DNA from: Micromonospora lupini
GTDB lineage: Bacteria > Actinomycetota > Actinomycetes > Mycobacteriales > Micromonosporaceae
NCBI RefSeq assembly: GCF_026342015.1
Contig: NZ_JAPENL010000003.1
Span: 124,001-188,000 of the forward strand
Direction of reading: 5' to 3'
DNA length: 64,000 bases
Of the stretch, positions 27,334 through 37,255 are shown one piece after another (positions within the stretch are counted from its first letter, which is position 1; every line of letters begins with the position of its first letter). The notes under the pieces were generated by a model that saw only the letters and a program-made list of their open reading frames with translations, had not been told where the DNA came from and did no database searches. Both the position numbers and the translations under genes were made by a program.

Positions 27334-28506
27334 GTGGACTTTTCGCTCACCGACGAGGAGCGGGCGGTGCGGGACACCGTCCGGTCGTTCATCCGCCGCG
27401 AGGTGATGCCCCTGGAGGCGGAGGTGCTGCGCCGGGAGCGCGCGCACCAGCCGGGCCTGGACCACTCCGAGGTACGCGAGCTGCAACTCAAGGCGCGCAA
27501 GTTCGGCTTCTGGGGCCTGGCGACCCCCGAGGAGTACGGCGGGATGAATCTGCCGGCAGTCCTCCAGTCGTTGATCTGGACGGAGCTGGGCCACACGTTC
27601 GTGCCGTTCCGCTTCGGCGGCGAGGCCGACAACATCCTGTTCCACGCCACCGAGGAGCAGAAGCAGGAGTTCCTCCTCCCGACGATCGAGGGCGAGCGGC
27701 GGTCCTGCTTCGCGATCACCGAGCCGGGCGCCGGCTCGGACGCGGCGAACATCCGGCTGTCCGCGCGTCGCGACGGCGACGACTGGATCCTCGACGGCGA
27801 GAAGACCTTCATCACCGGCGGCCACGACGCCGACTTCGCCATCGTGGTGGCGGTGACCGACCGGGAGAAGGGCGCCCGCAACGGCGGCGCGACCGCGTTC
27901 CTGGTGGACCGGTCGATGGGCTGGCGCTCGGAGTTCATCCAGACCATGGGCGAGGGCGGGCCCGCGTCGTTGATCTTCGACGGCGTACGCGTGCCGCACC
28001 GCAACATCCTCGGCGAGCTCGGGCAGGGCTTCACCCTCGGCATGGAGTGGATCGGCAAGGGTCGCTACACCATCCCGTCGCACGCCATCGGCATCGCCGA
28101 GCGGGTGCTCCAGATGGCGATCGACTACGCCAACACCCGGGAGACGTTCGGCGCGAAGATCGGCACCAACCAGGCCATCCAGTGGATGATCGCCGACTCG
28201 GAGACCGAGCTGGAGGCGGCCCGCTGGCTGGTGCTGCGCTCGGCGTGGACCGTCGATCAGGGTCTGGACCCGCGGCACGCCTCGTCGATGGGCAAGCTCT
28301 ACGGCGCCGGGATGGTCAACCGGGTGGTCGACCGGGTGCTCCAGATCCACGGCGGCATGGGCTACACGCGCGAGCTGCCCATCGAGCGCTGGTACCGGCA
28401 GGTCCGGCTCTACCGCATCTTCGAGGGCACCGACGAGATGCAGCGGCTGATCATCTCCCGGGACCTGCTGCGCGGGTACACGAAGATCGGCGGCCACCTG
28501 GCCTGA
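27334..28506 (+). CDS. Acyl-CoA dehydrogenase
   Basis: The 390-residue flavoenzyme catalyses alpha,beta-dehydrogenation of an acyl-CoA. Signature segments are CFAITEPGAGSDAA, the FAD-binding region near WILDGEKTFITGG, VLQIHGGMGYTRE and the C-terminal YRIFEGTDEMQR. AGGAGG with a six-base spacer supports the GTG at 27334; an in-frame GTG at 27301 would fit a leaderless start. It is divergent from tetR and probably acts after the alcohol and aldehyde dehydrogenases once the acid is a CoA ester. Confidence 0.93.
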   Translation: MDFSLTDEERAVRDTVRSFIRREVMPLEAEVLRRERAHQPGLDHSEVRELQLKARKFGFWGLATPEEYGGMNLPAVLQSLIWTELGHTFVPFRFGGEADNILFHATEEQKQEFLLPTIEGERRSCFAITEPGAGSDAANIRLSARRDGDDWILDGEKTFITGGHDADFAIVVAVTDREKGARNGGATAFLVDRSMGWRSEFIQTMGEGGPASLIFDGVRVPHRNILGELGQGFTLGMEWIGKGRYTIPSHAIGIAERVLQMAIDYANTRETFGAKIGTNQAIQWMIADSETELEAARWLVLRSAWTVDQGLDPRHASSMGKLYGAGMVNRVVDRVLQIHGGMGYTRELPIERWYRQVRLYRIFEGTDEMQRLIISRDLLRGYTKIGGHLA

Positions 28507-28511
28507 CCACC

Positions 28512-28545
28512 GGTCGGCCGCGCCCCGCCACGGGCGCGGCCGGCC
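28512..28545. terminator. Bidirectional hairpin between acyl-CoA dehydrogenase and aminotransferase-like genes
   Basis: A 14-bp stem with one G-T pair (28512-28525 with 28532-28545) closes on six bases and ends directly at the stop of the convergent gene. Confidence 0.7.
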
Positions 28546-29583
28546 TCAGCCGACGAGAGCGGTCAGCGCGGCGTCCACGTCCGCCTCGGTGGAGTAGATG
28601 TGGAACGAGGCGCGGACCCGTCCGGCGCGCACCGCCGCCCGGATGCCGGCCGCCGCGAGGCGCTGCTCCGCGCCGGGCACGTCGACGCTGACGATTGCGC
28701 TGTCTCCGGGCGGCCGGCCCAGGCCGGCCAGGAACCGGTTGGCAAGCGCCACGTCGTGCTCCCGGATCGCCGGCACGCCGATCGCGGCGACCAACTCCAT
28801 CGCCGGCGCCGCGCCGACCCAGCTGAACCACGCCGGCGAGATGTCGAACCGGCGGGCGTCGTCGGCCAGCCGCAGCGGCAGGCCGTAGTAGGAGGCGTGC
28901 GGGTCGCGGCCCGCGTACCAGCCGGCCGCGTCCGGGCGCAGCCGCTCGCGCAGCGCGGGAGCGAGATAGGTGTACGCGGTGCCGCGCGGGTTCATCAGCC
29001 ACTTGTAGCCCCCGACTGTCACCACGTCGGCGCGGCTCCCGTCGAAGGGCAGCCACCCGCACGCCTGGGTGGCGTCCACCACCACAAGCGCGTCGTGCGC
29101 GCGGGCCGCGGCCACGATCTCGTCGTACGCGGCGACCGAGCCGTCGGACGACTGCACCAGGCTGAACGCGACGAGGTCGGTGTCGGCGTCGACCGCATCG
29201 GCCAGCCGGTGTGCCGGCACCGTGCGGACCGTGACGCCCCGCTCCTCCTGGACCAGCCAGGGGAACAGGTTGGAGGTGAACTCGATCTCCGGGACCACCA
29301 CTGTGGCCCCCGCCGGCAGCCCCGCCGCCACCGGCGCGAGCATCTGGGAGACTGTCGCGCCGACCGCCACGTCACCGACCGGCACGCCGATCAGACCGGC
29401 GAAGGCGGCACGGGAGCGGTGCACCGATTCGCCCCAGCCCTCCCACGACGTGCTGCCGACCCGCCAGTCGGCCAGGGCCTCCTGCAACGCCGTCCAGGCC
29501 GGCTCGGGCGGCAGCCCGTAGGAGGCCGTGTTCAACCAGCCGGGTTCCGGCTTCCACAACTGCTGTGCCTGCTCGAACTCCAT
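28546..29583 (-). CDS. PLP-dependent aminotransferase class V-fold protein
   Basis: The 345-residue protein has the fold-type I PLP layout: LNTASYGLPP at the N-terminus, Asp170 in VVVDATQACG (pyridine nitrogen), and Lys194 in VGGYKWLMNPRG (Schiff base). It resembles cysteine desulfurase/isopenicillin N epimerase-like enzymes. No catalytic cysteine loop of a desulfurase is evident, so the reaction is unknown. It stands alone between two terminator regions. Confidence 0.82.
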   Translation of the reverse strand: MEFEQAQQLWKPEPGWLNTASYGLPPEPAWTALQEALADWRVGSTSWEGWGESVHRSRAAFAGLIGVPVGDVAVGATVSQMLAPVAAGLPAGATVVVPEIEFTSNLFPWLVQEERGVTVRTVPAHRLADAVDADTDLVAFSLVQSSDGSVAAYDEIVAAARAHDALVVVDATQACGWLPFDGSRADVVTVGGYKWLMNPRGTAYTYLAPALRERLRPDAAGWYAGRDPHASYYGLPLRLADDARRFDISPAWFSWVGAAPAMELVAAIGVPAIREHDVALANRFLAGLGRPPGDSAIVSVDVPGAEQRLAAAGIRAAVRAGRVRASFHIYSTEADVDAALTALVG

Positions 29584-29735
29584 GCCCTCGACGCTAGGCG
29601 GGACCGCCCGGCACGGGCACGGCCAATCGGCGATCGGCGGCCTGCCAGCGAACATGCCCGGTTGTCGGCCGACCGCCGCGAGAGTCGGCGCAGCCGGCAA
29701 TACCGATTGTGCACGAGGGACTACGCTGCTTCGGC

Positions 29736-32700
29736 ATGAGCGACAGCGCGATTGTCGAGGCCAAGCACCGCGTAGCTGCCGCCACCAACGGGCATGTCAA
29801 CCTCAGCGGTCTCGGCCTTACCAGTGGCGACCTTGCCGAGCTTCTGCGCGACGTCCCGGCTCTAGCCGACGTGACCAGCCTCGATCTAAGCCACAACCGC
29901 CTGGGCAGCCTGCCGGACGCCGTCGCTGCCTGGACTTCCCTCACCGAACTGCGCCTGGACGACAACCAGCTCAGTGCGCTGCCCGACGCGGTCGCCTCCT
30001 GGACTGCCCTGACACGGCTCGACATGGACCGCAACCAGCTCAGCGCGCTACCGGACGCGGTCGCCCTCTGGACCGCCTTGACACGGCTCGACATCAACCG
30101 CAACCAGCTCAGCGCGCTACCGGACGCGGTCGCCTCCTGGACCGCCTTGACACAGCTCGACTTGGATCACAACAACGTCAGCGCACTACCGGACGCGGTC
30201 GCCTCCTGGACTGCCCTGACACGGCTCGATATGGACGAAAACCAGCTCGAGGCGCTGCCGGACGCGGTCGCCGCCTGGGCCCGCCTCGACGTCCTGTACC
30301 TGGACGGCAACCGAATCACCGCGCTACCTGACGCCGTCGCCGCCTGGACCTCCCTCGACGAACTGAGCCTCAGCGACAACCAACTCACCGTGCTGCCCGA
30401 CGCCGTCGCCGCCTGGGCCTCCCTCACCACGCTGTACCTGGACAGAAATCAACTCACCGCCCTGCCGGACGCCGTCGCCGCCTGGACCTCCCTCTACGAG
30501 CTGAACCTGGACGGCAACCGAATCACCGCCCTGCCGGACGCCGTCGCCGCCTGGACCTCCCTCACTGAGCTGTACCTGGGCGGCAACCGGCTCACCGCCC
30601 TGCCGGACGCCGTCGCCGCGTGGACCTCCATCGCTGAGCTGAACCTGGACGGCAACGAGCTCACCGCTCTGCCCGACGCGATTGGTCGGCTCGGAACGCT
30701 TCGGACGCTCGTCGTAGACGACAACCCGCTTCCGCCCGAGATTCTGGCCGCCGCGGTGGAGGGGACGAAAGCGCTGCTGGCGTTCCTCGCGGACGTCGCC
30801 AGCGAGGGGATCTCGATCTCGGAGGCGAAGCTCCTGTTCGTGGGCGCCGGCGAGGCCGGAAAGAGTTCTCTGCTCGGAGCGTTGCGAGGCGAGCCCTGGC
30901 GGGATCGTCACCAGACGCAGGGCATGGAGATCAAGCCGCTGGTGGTGAGCCACGCCGGCCGCGAGATCACCTTGAACGGGTGGGATTTCGGCGGCCAGCA
31001 GGCGTACCAGCCGGCGCACCAGTTGTTCTTCAGCGCGCCAGCCGTCTACGTCGTTGTCTGGAAACCACGTCCGGGTGTCGCGGCCGGCATGGTGGAGTCC
31101 TGGATCGCCATGATCGCGCACCGGGCCCCGGACGCTCGGGTCCTCGTGGTCGCGTCCCACGGTGGGCCGTCCTCGCGGGCGGATGCCATCGACGAGCAGC
31201 ATCTGAAGCAGCGCTTCGGCGATCTGATTGTCGGTTTCCACGAGGTCGACAGCGCCATCCCGGACGACCGACTGGAGGCGCTGCGGGATGCGATCGCCGT
31301 GGCCGCCGGCACGCTCCCGCACGTCCACCGGAACTACCCGGCGAGCTGGCAGCGGACGATCGAGGTAGTCACCGCCGACGGTCAGCAGGTGATCGACTAC
31401 CGCGACTACGAGGCGGTGGCCGCCGCGCAGGGACTCAACGACTTCCAGGCACGCACCCTTGCCAGCAATGCCCACCACCTCGGGAAGTGGATCTACTACG
31501 CGGACGACGACGCGCTGGCCGCGTTCGTGATCCTCCAACCGGATTGGCTCAACGTCGCGATCGCCGCCGTGCTCGACAGCCGAGACGCCGTCGACGCCCT
31601 CGGTCTCGTCCCGCACCGCATGCTCGGGAGCCTGTGGAACGCGGCACAGGCTCCCGACGGCACCCTCTACACGAGGGACCAGCAGCGACTCTTCCTTGCG
31701 CTCATGGGGCGCTTCGAGCTGACGTACCAGGTCTCCCTCGACGCCGCACCCGAGCCGGTGAGTCTCATCGCGCAACTCGTCCCCGCCGCGCAGCCGGACC
31801 TGCGCAGGGCATGGACCGAGTTCCGCACCGGCGACCGCGAGTACCTGGAGGTGTGCCGGATCTCGGAAGGCCCCGCAGGCGGCATCGTGATTCCCGACGC
31901 TCTGATGTACCGGCTCATCGTTCGCCTCCACCACCAGCGCTACACGGAGCCCGACTCCCTGCAGGGCGTGCACTGGCAGCAGGGCATGGTCCTGCAGAGC
32001 CGCTACGGCGCCCGCGCGCTCCTCACCGTGCGTGCCGGTGTGGGGGTCCAGGTCCAGGTCCGCGGCCCGGACGCCGTCACCTACCTACGCCAGGTCACCG
32101 ACGAGATCCGTTACTGCATCGAGCGGTTCTGGCCCGGTCTGACCACCGTCGCCCTCGTCGCCTGCCGTGACGGGTGCGGCCTGCCCACGCCGGGTGCGGG
32201 CTTGTTCGACGTCGACAAGCTCATCAAGTTGCGCGACGCGCACCGCCAGGCCGTCGCGCAGTGCCCGATCTCCGGGTGCGACGCCTTCCCCGCCATCGAC
32301 TCGCTGTTGGGCGGATCGCGCGCGAGCGACGACGCGCTGGCCGTCCTTCAGGACGGCGTGGCGCTTGTGGACAGCCACGTCCGCGGACTGAGTCAGCGGG
32401 TCACCGAACTCAGCGACACCGTCAAGGCCAACCTCGCCGGCGTGAACGCGCAGCTGACCGCGTTGATGTGGCAACTCAACGACGAGGCCGCGGACGGACC
32501 GCGCCTCTTCACCCTCACCCCTGTCGAGGCGTCCATCCGCAACCCGCAGTGGACCACCAAGCGGATGCGGCTGACGTTGTACTGCGAGCACTCGCTCCAA
32601 CCAGTCCACGTCCTCGAGCCCGATCGACGTGATGCCGGCGTCTACTCCGTAGACGTTTCCCGAGAGTGGTGGGTCAGGGCCGTCCCCCTCCTGAAGGCCA

Positions 32701-33071
32701 CCACCATGCTCCTCAAGCCTCTCCTCGGCGTGGGTGTGGCCGAGCTCAAACTCGAGTTCACCGAGGAGCAGTGGAAAGCCGTCGAAGAGCAGGTCTCGAT
32801 GGCGAACGAGACACTGAACGCCGCCGCGCTGGCCGCCGACCATCTCACCGCCGGCGACCACAGCGCCGGCCTGGCGGAACGGGCCCGTGGCGGACCGACG
32901 TCTCCGATCATCGCCGAGGGCGCCACCCTCCGGACGCTGCATGTCGCGTTGCGCACCCAGGACGTCACCATCGCCGACCTCCGCAAGGTCGTGCGCCCCG
33001 ACGGCCGCATCCTCTGGGTCCACCGTCAATTCGAGCACCTCTATCACGGCGGCCTACCCGTCATCCCCTGA
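29736..33071 (+). CDS. LRR-Roco protein (leucine-rich repeats, Roc GTPase, COR) with a Cys-rich C-terminal region
   Basis: This 1111-residue cytosolic protein has 12-13 leucine-rich repeats of 23 residues (about 46-344, consensus LTxLxLDxNxLTALPDAVAA). A Roc G domain follows, with Walker A GAGEAGKS at 370-377 and switch II WDFGGQQ at 416-422. The usual T(H/K)xD base-recognition motif is replaced by SHGGPSSRAD. A COR region comes next. The C-terminus has a possible zinc site (C810, C814, C843, C848), a coiled-coil-like helix (about 865-905) and a final domain with REWWVRAVPLLK. Bacterial Roco proteins are dimeric GTPases related to LRRK2; their roles are mostly unknown. It appears to be a single-gene unit, and GTG 29709 is an alternative start. 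Confidence 0.88.
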   Translation: MSDSAIVEAKHRVAAATNGHVNLSGLGLTSGDLAELLRDVPALADVTSLDLSHNRLGSLPDAVAAWTSLTELRLDDNQLSALPDAVASWTALTRLDMDRNQLSALPDAVALWTALTRLDINRNQLSALPDAVASWTALTQLDLDHNNVSALPDAVASWTALTRLDMDENQLEALPDAVAAWARLDVLYLDGNRITALPDAVAAWTSLDELSLSDNQLTVLPDAVAAWASLTTLYLDRNQLTALPDAVAAWTSLYELNLDGNRITALPDAVAAWTSLTELYLGGNRLTALPDAVAAWTSIAELNLDGNELTALPDAIGRLGTLRTLVVDDNPLPPEILAAAVEGTKALLAFLADVASEGISISEAKLLFVGAGEAGKSSLLGALRGEPWRDRHQTQGMEIKPLVVSHAGREITLNGWDFGGQQAYQPAHQLFFSAPAVYVVVWKPRPGVAAGMVESWIAMIAHRAPDARVLVVASHGGPSSRADAIDEQHLKQRFGDLIVGFHEVDSAIPDDRLEALRDAIAVAAGTLPHVHRNYPASWQRTIEVVTADGQQVIDYRDYEAVAAAQGLNDFQARTLASNAHHLGKWIYYADDDALAAFVILQPDWLNVAIAAVLDSRDAVDALGLVPHRMLGSLWNAAQAPDGTLYTRDQQRLFLALMGRFELTYQVSLDAAPEPVSLIAQLVPAAQPDLRRAWTEFRTGDREYLEVCRISEGPAGGIVIPDALMYRLIVRLHHQRYTEPDSLQGVHWQQGMVLQSRYGARALLTVRAGVGVQVQVRGPDAVTYLRQVTDEIRYCIERFWPGLTTVALVACRDGCGLPTPGAGLFDVDKLIKLRDAHRQAVAQCPISGCDAFPAIDSLLGGSRASDDALAVLQDGVALVDSHVRGLSQRVTELSDTVKANLAGVNAQLTALMWQLNDEAADGPRLFTLTPVEASIRNPQWTTKRMRLTLYCEHSLQPVHVLEPDRRDAGVYSVDVSREWWVRAVPLLKATTMLLKPLLGVGVAELKLEFTEEQWKAVEEQVSMANETLNAAALAADHLTAGDHSAGLAERARGGPTSPIIAEGATLRTLHVALRTQDVTIADLRKVVRPDGRILWVHRQFEHLYHGGLPVIP
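29873..30710. repeat. 69-bp tandem repeats encoding the LRR array
   Basis: Twelve or so 69-base units encode the leucine-rich repeats. Several neighbours are nearly identical in DNA (for example around 30050-30220 and 30470-30640), suggesting recent unit duplication or gene conversion. Confidence 0.8.
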
Positions 33072-33102
33072 CCCGGGCTGGCTCGCGGTCAACGGCAGAG
33101 GC

Positions 33103-35319
33103 TCACGGTTGCCGTTCGGAGCCGGCTCGCGGGTGGATCCGGGTGAGGCTGTCGGCGAGGCCGGCGAGCCACCTGTCGACCTCCACCAGGTGCCGCACCG
33201 CAGAGGAGTCGACCGCGCCGAGCAGCGGGCGGACCCGGTCCACCTCGTCGACGCAGTCGGTCGGAGCGGGCACCGGCCCCGAGGCTCGGCCGTGTGCCAC
33301 CTCGCCGGCCAGGTCGTCGTACGCCGATCGCAGTTGCCCGGCCGCGTCGCGCAGCAGGACCGCCGCGGCCGGCCAGGCCGCGAGGCAGCCGGGCGGGTTG
33401 CGGCGCAGCAGCGACTCGGCGCCGGGCACCACGTGCTGCCCGGCGCCCAGGGCGGCGTCCCAGTTCACGCGCCCGCGCCGCGGGGCGTGGTGCTCGGAGT
33501 GGTACTGGCAGAAGGACGAGTCGACCAGGACCATGCGCCGGCGGACCCGGTCGAGGTCGTCCTCTGGCGGCGGCGCGTCGCCGAGCACCGCCTCCACGGT
33601 CTGTTCGACAGCTTCCCCGCTGGCCGTCAGGTAGCGGGCGGCGTTGTGACGCAGGTCGTGGCTCGCGCCGCGCGGCCACATCGCGACGCCGGCGAGCACA
33701 CCTATCACCGCGCCGAGTCCGACGTCGACGAGACGCGCCTCGGCGAGCCGCCAACCCTCGGGGCTGAGCTGGCTGAAGACGACAGTCAGCAGCAGGGTGA
33801 ACAGCGCCTGCTGCCACACCGGCCCCAGCAGCCGACCGACACCGAACGCCAGCAACAGCGTGACCGGCAGGACGACGGCGTACACGATGGGTTCCTCGAT
33901 GAGGAGCACCAGCAGGCCACTGACGACGACGCCAGCGATCGTGCCCAGCACGGCGGGCCGCAACGCGGTGCGCGTGTCGGCGGCCGACGTCCGCAGGACC
34001 GTGAGGGTCGCCAGGAGCACCCAGAAGCCGTGTTGGAGCTGCAACACACCCGCGGCCACCCGGGCGACCGACAGCGCCACGGCAAGTCGCAGCGCGCTGT
34101 GCAGATGGGCGGAGCGGGGCACCAGGTGGGAGCGGAACTGCCACCAGTACAGCGTCCACGGGCTGTGTCGCGCGTACTCGAAGAGTCTGGGGTATGCCTC
34201 GCCCCCGGCGGGCCGTGCCCCGGCGGCGACCCGAGCGCCGACGGCGAAGACTCGCACGTGGTCGGCGAGGGCCAGCGCCGTCGCGTCCCGGCACATCCGG
34301 GGTACGTCCGGCGCGTCGGCGCCGCCACCCCGCCCCGCCGGGTACGCGGCCTCGGCCGTGCGGATCGCGGCGTCCAGGCTCCCCAGGTCGACAGGTGGCA
34401 CGCCTGGTGACAGGCTCCGGCCGGCGATCCGGGTCGTGTCCGCGCAGGCGCGCAGCAGTCGCGCCGCCGCCAGGTCCGGGATCGGCTCGGGCGGGGCGTC
34501 CGCCGCGAGCCGGTCCGCCTCGGCGAGCACCTCCCGCAGCGCCGCCGCCGAGATCCGCAGCGCCCGGTCCTGGGCGCCCGCCGCTGTCGGCGCCCGCTCC
34601 GGCGGGTTGCGGCCGAGACCGAGCGGGGCCACCAGGTCGTACGCCTGCGCGCGCCGGCTGTCCCGACCACCGTGACCGGCGTGCGGGTCGGTCAGCGCCT
34701 CGGCGGTGTCGTCGAGGAACGCCCCGACGGCGTCCGCCGCCCGGGTGAGCACCTGCCGGTAGGTGACAGGCACCGGATCGGGCCAGAGCAGCACCTCGGC
34801 CGCGGCGAGCAGCACGACCGCGAGCGTGACCCCGCCGAGGCGCTGCGGCAGGGTGTCCGGTTGGTAGGGCGGGAAGGACGCCAGGATGTAGAAGAGTTGA
34901 AAGGCGCTGGCCAGACCCACCAGGCGCGGGTTGCCGACCCCCGCGAACGACACGACGAACCCGATGACGAGCATTCCGCCGGCAGCCGCCCCCGTGCTGG
35001 ACGCCAGCAGCGTGCCGGCGGCGATCAGCGCCCAGACGGCCGGCAGCGCCGTGACGAGGATCCGCGCCCGCTGCGGCGCGGGACCGGGCAACTGCGCGAA
35101 CGACCCGGCGGCGATCGTGCCGAACAGCCCGTACGTGGCGAGCACCTGACTGCCGGCCCCATAACGGCAGGCGTAGAAGACGACTGACGCGACGAGCGTC
35201 AGGCGCACCGCGCGCCGCAGGACGGCGTCCCCCGGGTCACGGCGACGCAGCCGGCCCAGGAGGCTGGTTGCGAGCACGCCTGCTCCCCCGGTTCGTCGCG
35301 GCACCCCTTCCCGACCCAC
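33103..35319 (-). CDS. FUSC family membrane protein (aromatic acid exporter-like)
   Basis: The 738-residue inner-membrane protein has two hydrophobic blocks of about six helices (roughly residues 40-185 and 425-560), each followed by a helical cytoplasmic region. This is the two-block plan of the FUSC/YccS/AaeB family. The second block carries the conserved region HGFWVLLATLTVLR and RLVDVGLGAVIGVLAG. Substrates of actinobacterial members are unknown. GGAGA precedes the GTG at 35319; GTG 35277 is an alternative. It converges with the Roco gene. Confidence 0.85.
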   Translation of the reverse strand: MGREGVPRRTGGAGVLATSLLGRLRRRDPGDAVLRRAVRLTLVASVVFYACRYGAGSQVLATYGLFGTIAAGSFAQLPGPAPQRARILVTALPAVWALIAAGTLLASSTGAAAGGMLVIGFVVSFAGVGNPRLVGLASAFQLFYILASFPPYQPDTLPQRLGGVTLAVVLLAAAEVLLWPDPVPVTYRQVLTRAADAVGAFLDDTAEALTDPHAGHGGRDSRRAQAYDLVAPLGLGRNPPERAPTAAGAQDRALRISAAALREVLAEADRLAADAPPEPIPDLAAARLLRACADTTRIAGRSLSPGVPPVDLGSLDAAIRTAEAAYPAGRGGGADAPDVPRMCRDATALALADHVRVFAVGARVAAGARPAGGEAYPRLFEYARHSPWTLYWWQFRSHLVPRSAHLHSALRLAVALSVARVAAGVLQLQHGFWVLLATLTVLRTSAADTRTALRPAVLGTIAGVVVSGLLVLLIEEPIVYAVVLPVTLLLAFGVGRLLGPVWQQALFTLLLTVVFSQLSPEGWRLAEARLVDVGLGAVIGVLAGVAMWPRGASHDLRHNAARYLTASGEAVEQTVEAVLGDAPPPEDDLDRVRRRMVLVDSSFCQYHSEHHAPRRGRVNWDAALGAGQHVVPGAESLLRRNPPGCLAAWPAAAVLLRDAAGQLRSAYDDLAGEVAHGRASGPVPAPTDCVDEVDRVRPLLGAVDSSAVRHLVEVDRWLAGLADSLTRIHPRAGSERQP

Positions 35320-35396
35320 AATTGTTCTCCGGGCCGGGCGAGGGCGGCGTGTTTCGCGACCGAATCACCGCCGCGGGGGGCCACCGGCAGAGCGCG

Positions 35397-37223
35397 CTAC
35401 ACGGTGGTGCGTCGCCACTGTTGGCTGGCGCCGGCGCCGCAGGTCCACTGCACGGCCTGCGCGCCGTCCGCCGTGGAGGCGTTCTGCACGTCGAGACACT
35501 TGCCGCTGTGGCGGGCGACGAGCCGGACGTAGCCGGTTCCAAGATCCTCGACACGCCACTGCTGGTTGGTGCCGCCGTTGCAGGCCCACTGGATCACCCG
35601 GACGCCGTCGCCGGTGGCACTCGCGCCGCCGAACACGTCGAGGCACTTGCCGCTGCTGATACTTGTCACCGTGGAGTAGCCACCACCGGCGTCGGAGAAC
35701 CGCCACCGCTGGTTGGCCTGCCCGTTCGCGCCCCACTGCACGACGTTGGCGCCGTCGGCGGTGGACGCGTTGTAGACGTCGAGGAGCTTGCCGCTGTGCC
35801 GCGCGGCCACCGTGTAGGTGGTCGGCGTGGGGGCGGTGGTCAGCGGCGCCACCCGGTACAGGCCGCTGCCGTGGGCGGGGATGGAGCGGGTGAGCGTGCC
35901 GGTGACGGTGCCGAGACTCGCACCGGACCACAGGTCGGTGACGGTGGCCGAGCCGATGCCCAGGTCGGCCAGGTTCAGCGAGACGTTGGCGGTGGCGCTC
36001 TCCCGGTTGAACAGCGCCACGTACCGGTTGTCGCTGCCCGGAACATCTGCGGTCCACACCTGCCGGGTGCCGCCGACGAGCTGCCGGTTGTTGGCGCTGT
36101 TCTGGTCGACGGCGAGCACCGCCGCGTTTGTCATCAGAGCCAGCTCGGCGGCGCGGTTCTCGACCAGGTTGCCGCCCCACATCAGCGGCGCCCGGTTGAT
36201 CGCCCACAGGCTCATGAGTGTGCGCTGCTCGTCGGCGGTGAGCCCGGAGTAGCGGGGTGAACCGACCGGCCCGTACTTCGACAGCCGCCCGATCGGGATC
36301 ATGTCCGGGTCGGGCCAGGCGCCCGTCGTCCGGTACGGCGTCCAGTTGCGCAACTGATCGAACAACGCGTCGAGCGACGACCAGTTGTCCCACAGGTCGT
36401 TGACGATGCGCCACATGTGCGCGTTGTCCCGCACGTGCGCGCCACTGGACAGGGGTGTCGCGCCGGGCGAGAGGCTCAGCACCATCGGCCGACCGCTGTG
36501 CTGGATCGCGGTCCGGTAGCCCTCGACCTCGCCCTGCCGGTACGTCGGGGCCGCGATGTCGTCCACCTTCACGAAGTCGACACCCCAACTGGCCAGGAGC
36601 TGGAAGACCGAGTCCAGGTACGCCTGCGCGCAGGCGTTGGACATGTTCAGACCCCACATCAGGTTGAGCCAGGCAGCGGTGGTGCTGTTGTTGATCTGGT
36701 TGGCGCGGCAGTTGGTGCCCAGGATCGGCACATTGTCCGCGACCGCCTGCCGGGGGATGCCGCGCATCAGATGGACGCCGAACTTGAGGCCCTGGTCGTG
36801 CACGTAGTCGGCGAGGGGCTTGAACCCGTTGCTGCCCGCCGCGGAGGGGAACCGCGTGGTGTCCGGCAGCAGCCGCCCGTTGGCGTCCATCCGCAGCCGG
36901 GGATTGAGGCTGGCGTCCTGGTTGGGGCTGTTGTTGTGCTGACCCGGGTAGTACCAGGCCCAGTCGATGACGACGTACTCCCAGCCGTGCTCGCGCAGGT
37001 TGTCGCGCATGTAGTCGGCGTTGGCCCGCACGTCGGACTCGGTGACGCGCCAGTTGAACGAGTCGTAGCTGTTCCACCCCATCGGCGGGGTGTTCGCCGT
37101 GCCGTTGTCCCACGCCGCGGCCGGCTTCGTGGAGGTGACGGTGAGGCCGACGGCGAGCAGCACGACCAGGGCCGTGAGCCCGGCCATGCGCCGTGCGGTG
37201 GAACGCGCGAGCACGAGCGTCAT
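35397..37223 (-). CDS. Secreted alpha-galactosidase-like glycoside hydrolase (GH27) with CBM13/ricin-type domain
   Basis: The 608-residue precursor has a signal peptide (residues 1-37, ending in PAAA). The GH27 barrel follows (PPMGWNSYDSFNW; nucleophile Asp221 in VKVDDIA; acid/base Asp307 in WPDPDMIPIG). A beta domain and a C-terminal ricin-type trefoil with three QxW repeats (NQRW, NQQW, SQQW) complete it. It would release alpha-linked galactose, or a related sugar, outside the cell while anchored to polysaccharide. GGGAGG precedes the ATG. A LacI-like operator lies 33 bases upstream. Confidence 0.92.
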   Translation of the reverse strand: MTLVLARSTARRMAGLTALVVLLAVGLTVTSTKPAAAWDNGTANTPPMGWNSYDSFNWRVTESDVRANADYMRDNLREHGWEYVVIDWAWYYPGQHNNSPNQDASLNPRLRMDANGRLLPDTTRFPSAAGSNGFKPLADYVHDQGLKFGVHLMRGIPRQAVADNVPILGTNCRANQINNSTTAAWLNLMWGLNMSNACAQAYLDSVFQLLASWGVDFVKVDDIAAPTYRQGEVEGYRTAIQHSGRPMVLSLSPGATPLSSGAHVRDNAHMWRIVNDLWDNWSSLDALFDQLRNWTPYRTTGAWPDPDMIPIGRLSKYGPVGSPRYSGLTADEQRTLMSLWAINRAPLMWGGNLVENRAAELALMTNAAVLAVDQNSANNRQLVGGTRQVWTADVPGSDNRYVALFNRESATANVSLNLADLGIGSATVTDLWSGASLGTVTGTLTRSIPAHGSGLYRVAPLTTAPTPTTYTVAARHSGKLLDVYNASTADGANVVQWGANGQANQRWRFSDAGGGYSTVTSISSGKCLDVFGGASATGDGVRVIQWACNGGTNQQWRVEDLGTGYVRLVARHSGKCLDVQNASTADGAQAVQWTCGAGASQQWRRTTV

Positions 37224-37255
37224 CGGACCTCCCGACAGGCAGTGGTGGTTGTCGA

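Noticed and set aside
29873..30710. Regular 69-bp repeats that might be read as a CRISPR or satellite array
   Set aside because: The repeats are in frame, have no unique spacers, and encode canonical leucine-rich repeats.
33091..33116. AACGGCA and TGCCGTT as a terminator between the Roco and FUSC genes
   Set aside because: The stem is only 7 bp with a 12-base loop and overlaps the end of the FUSC gene; support is too weak.
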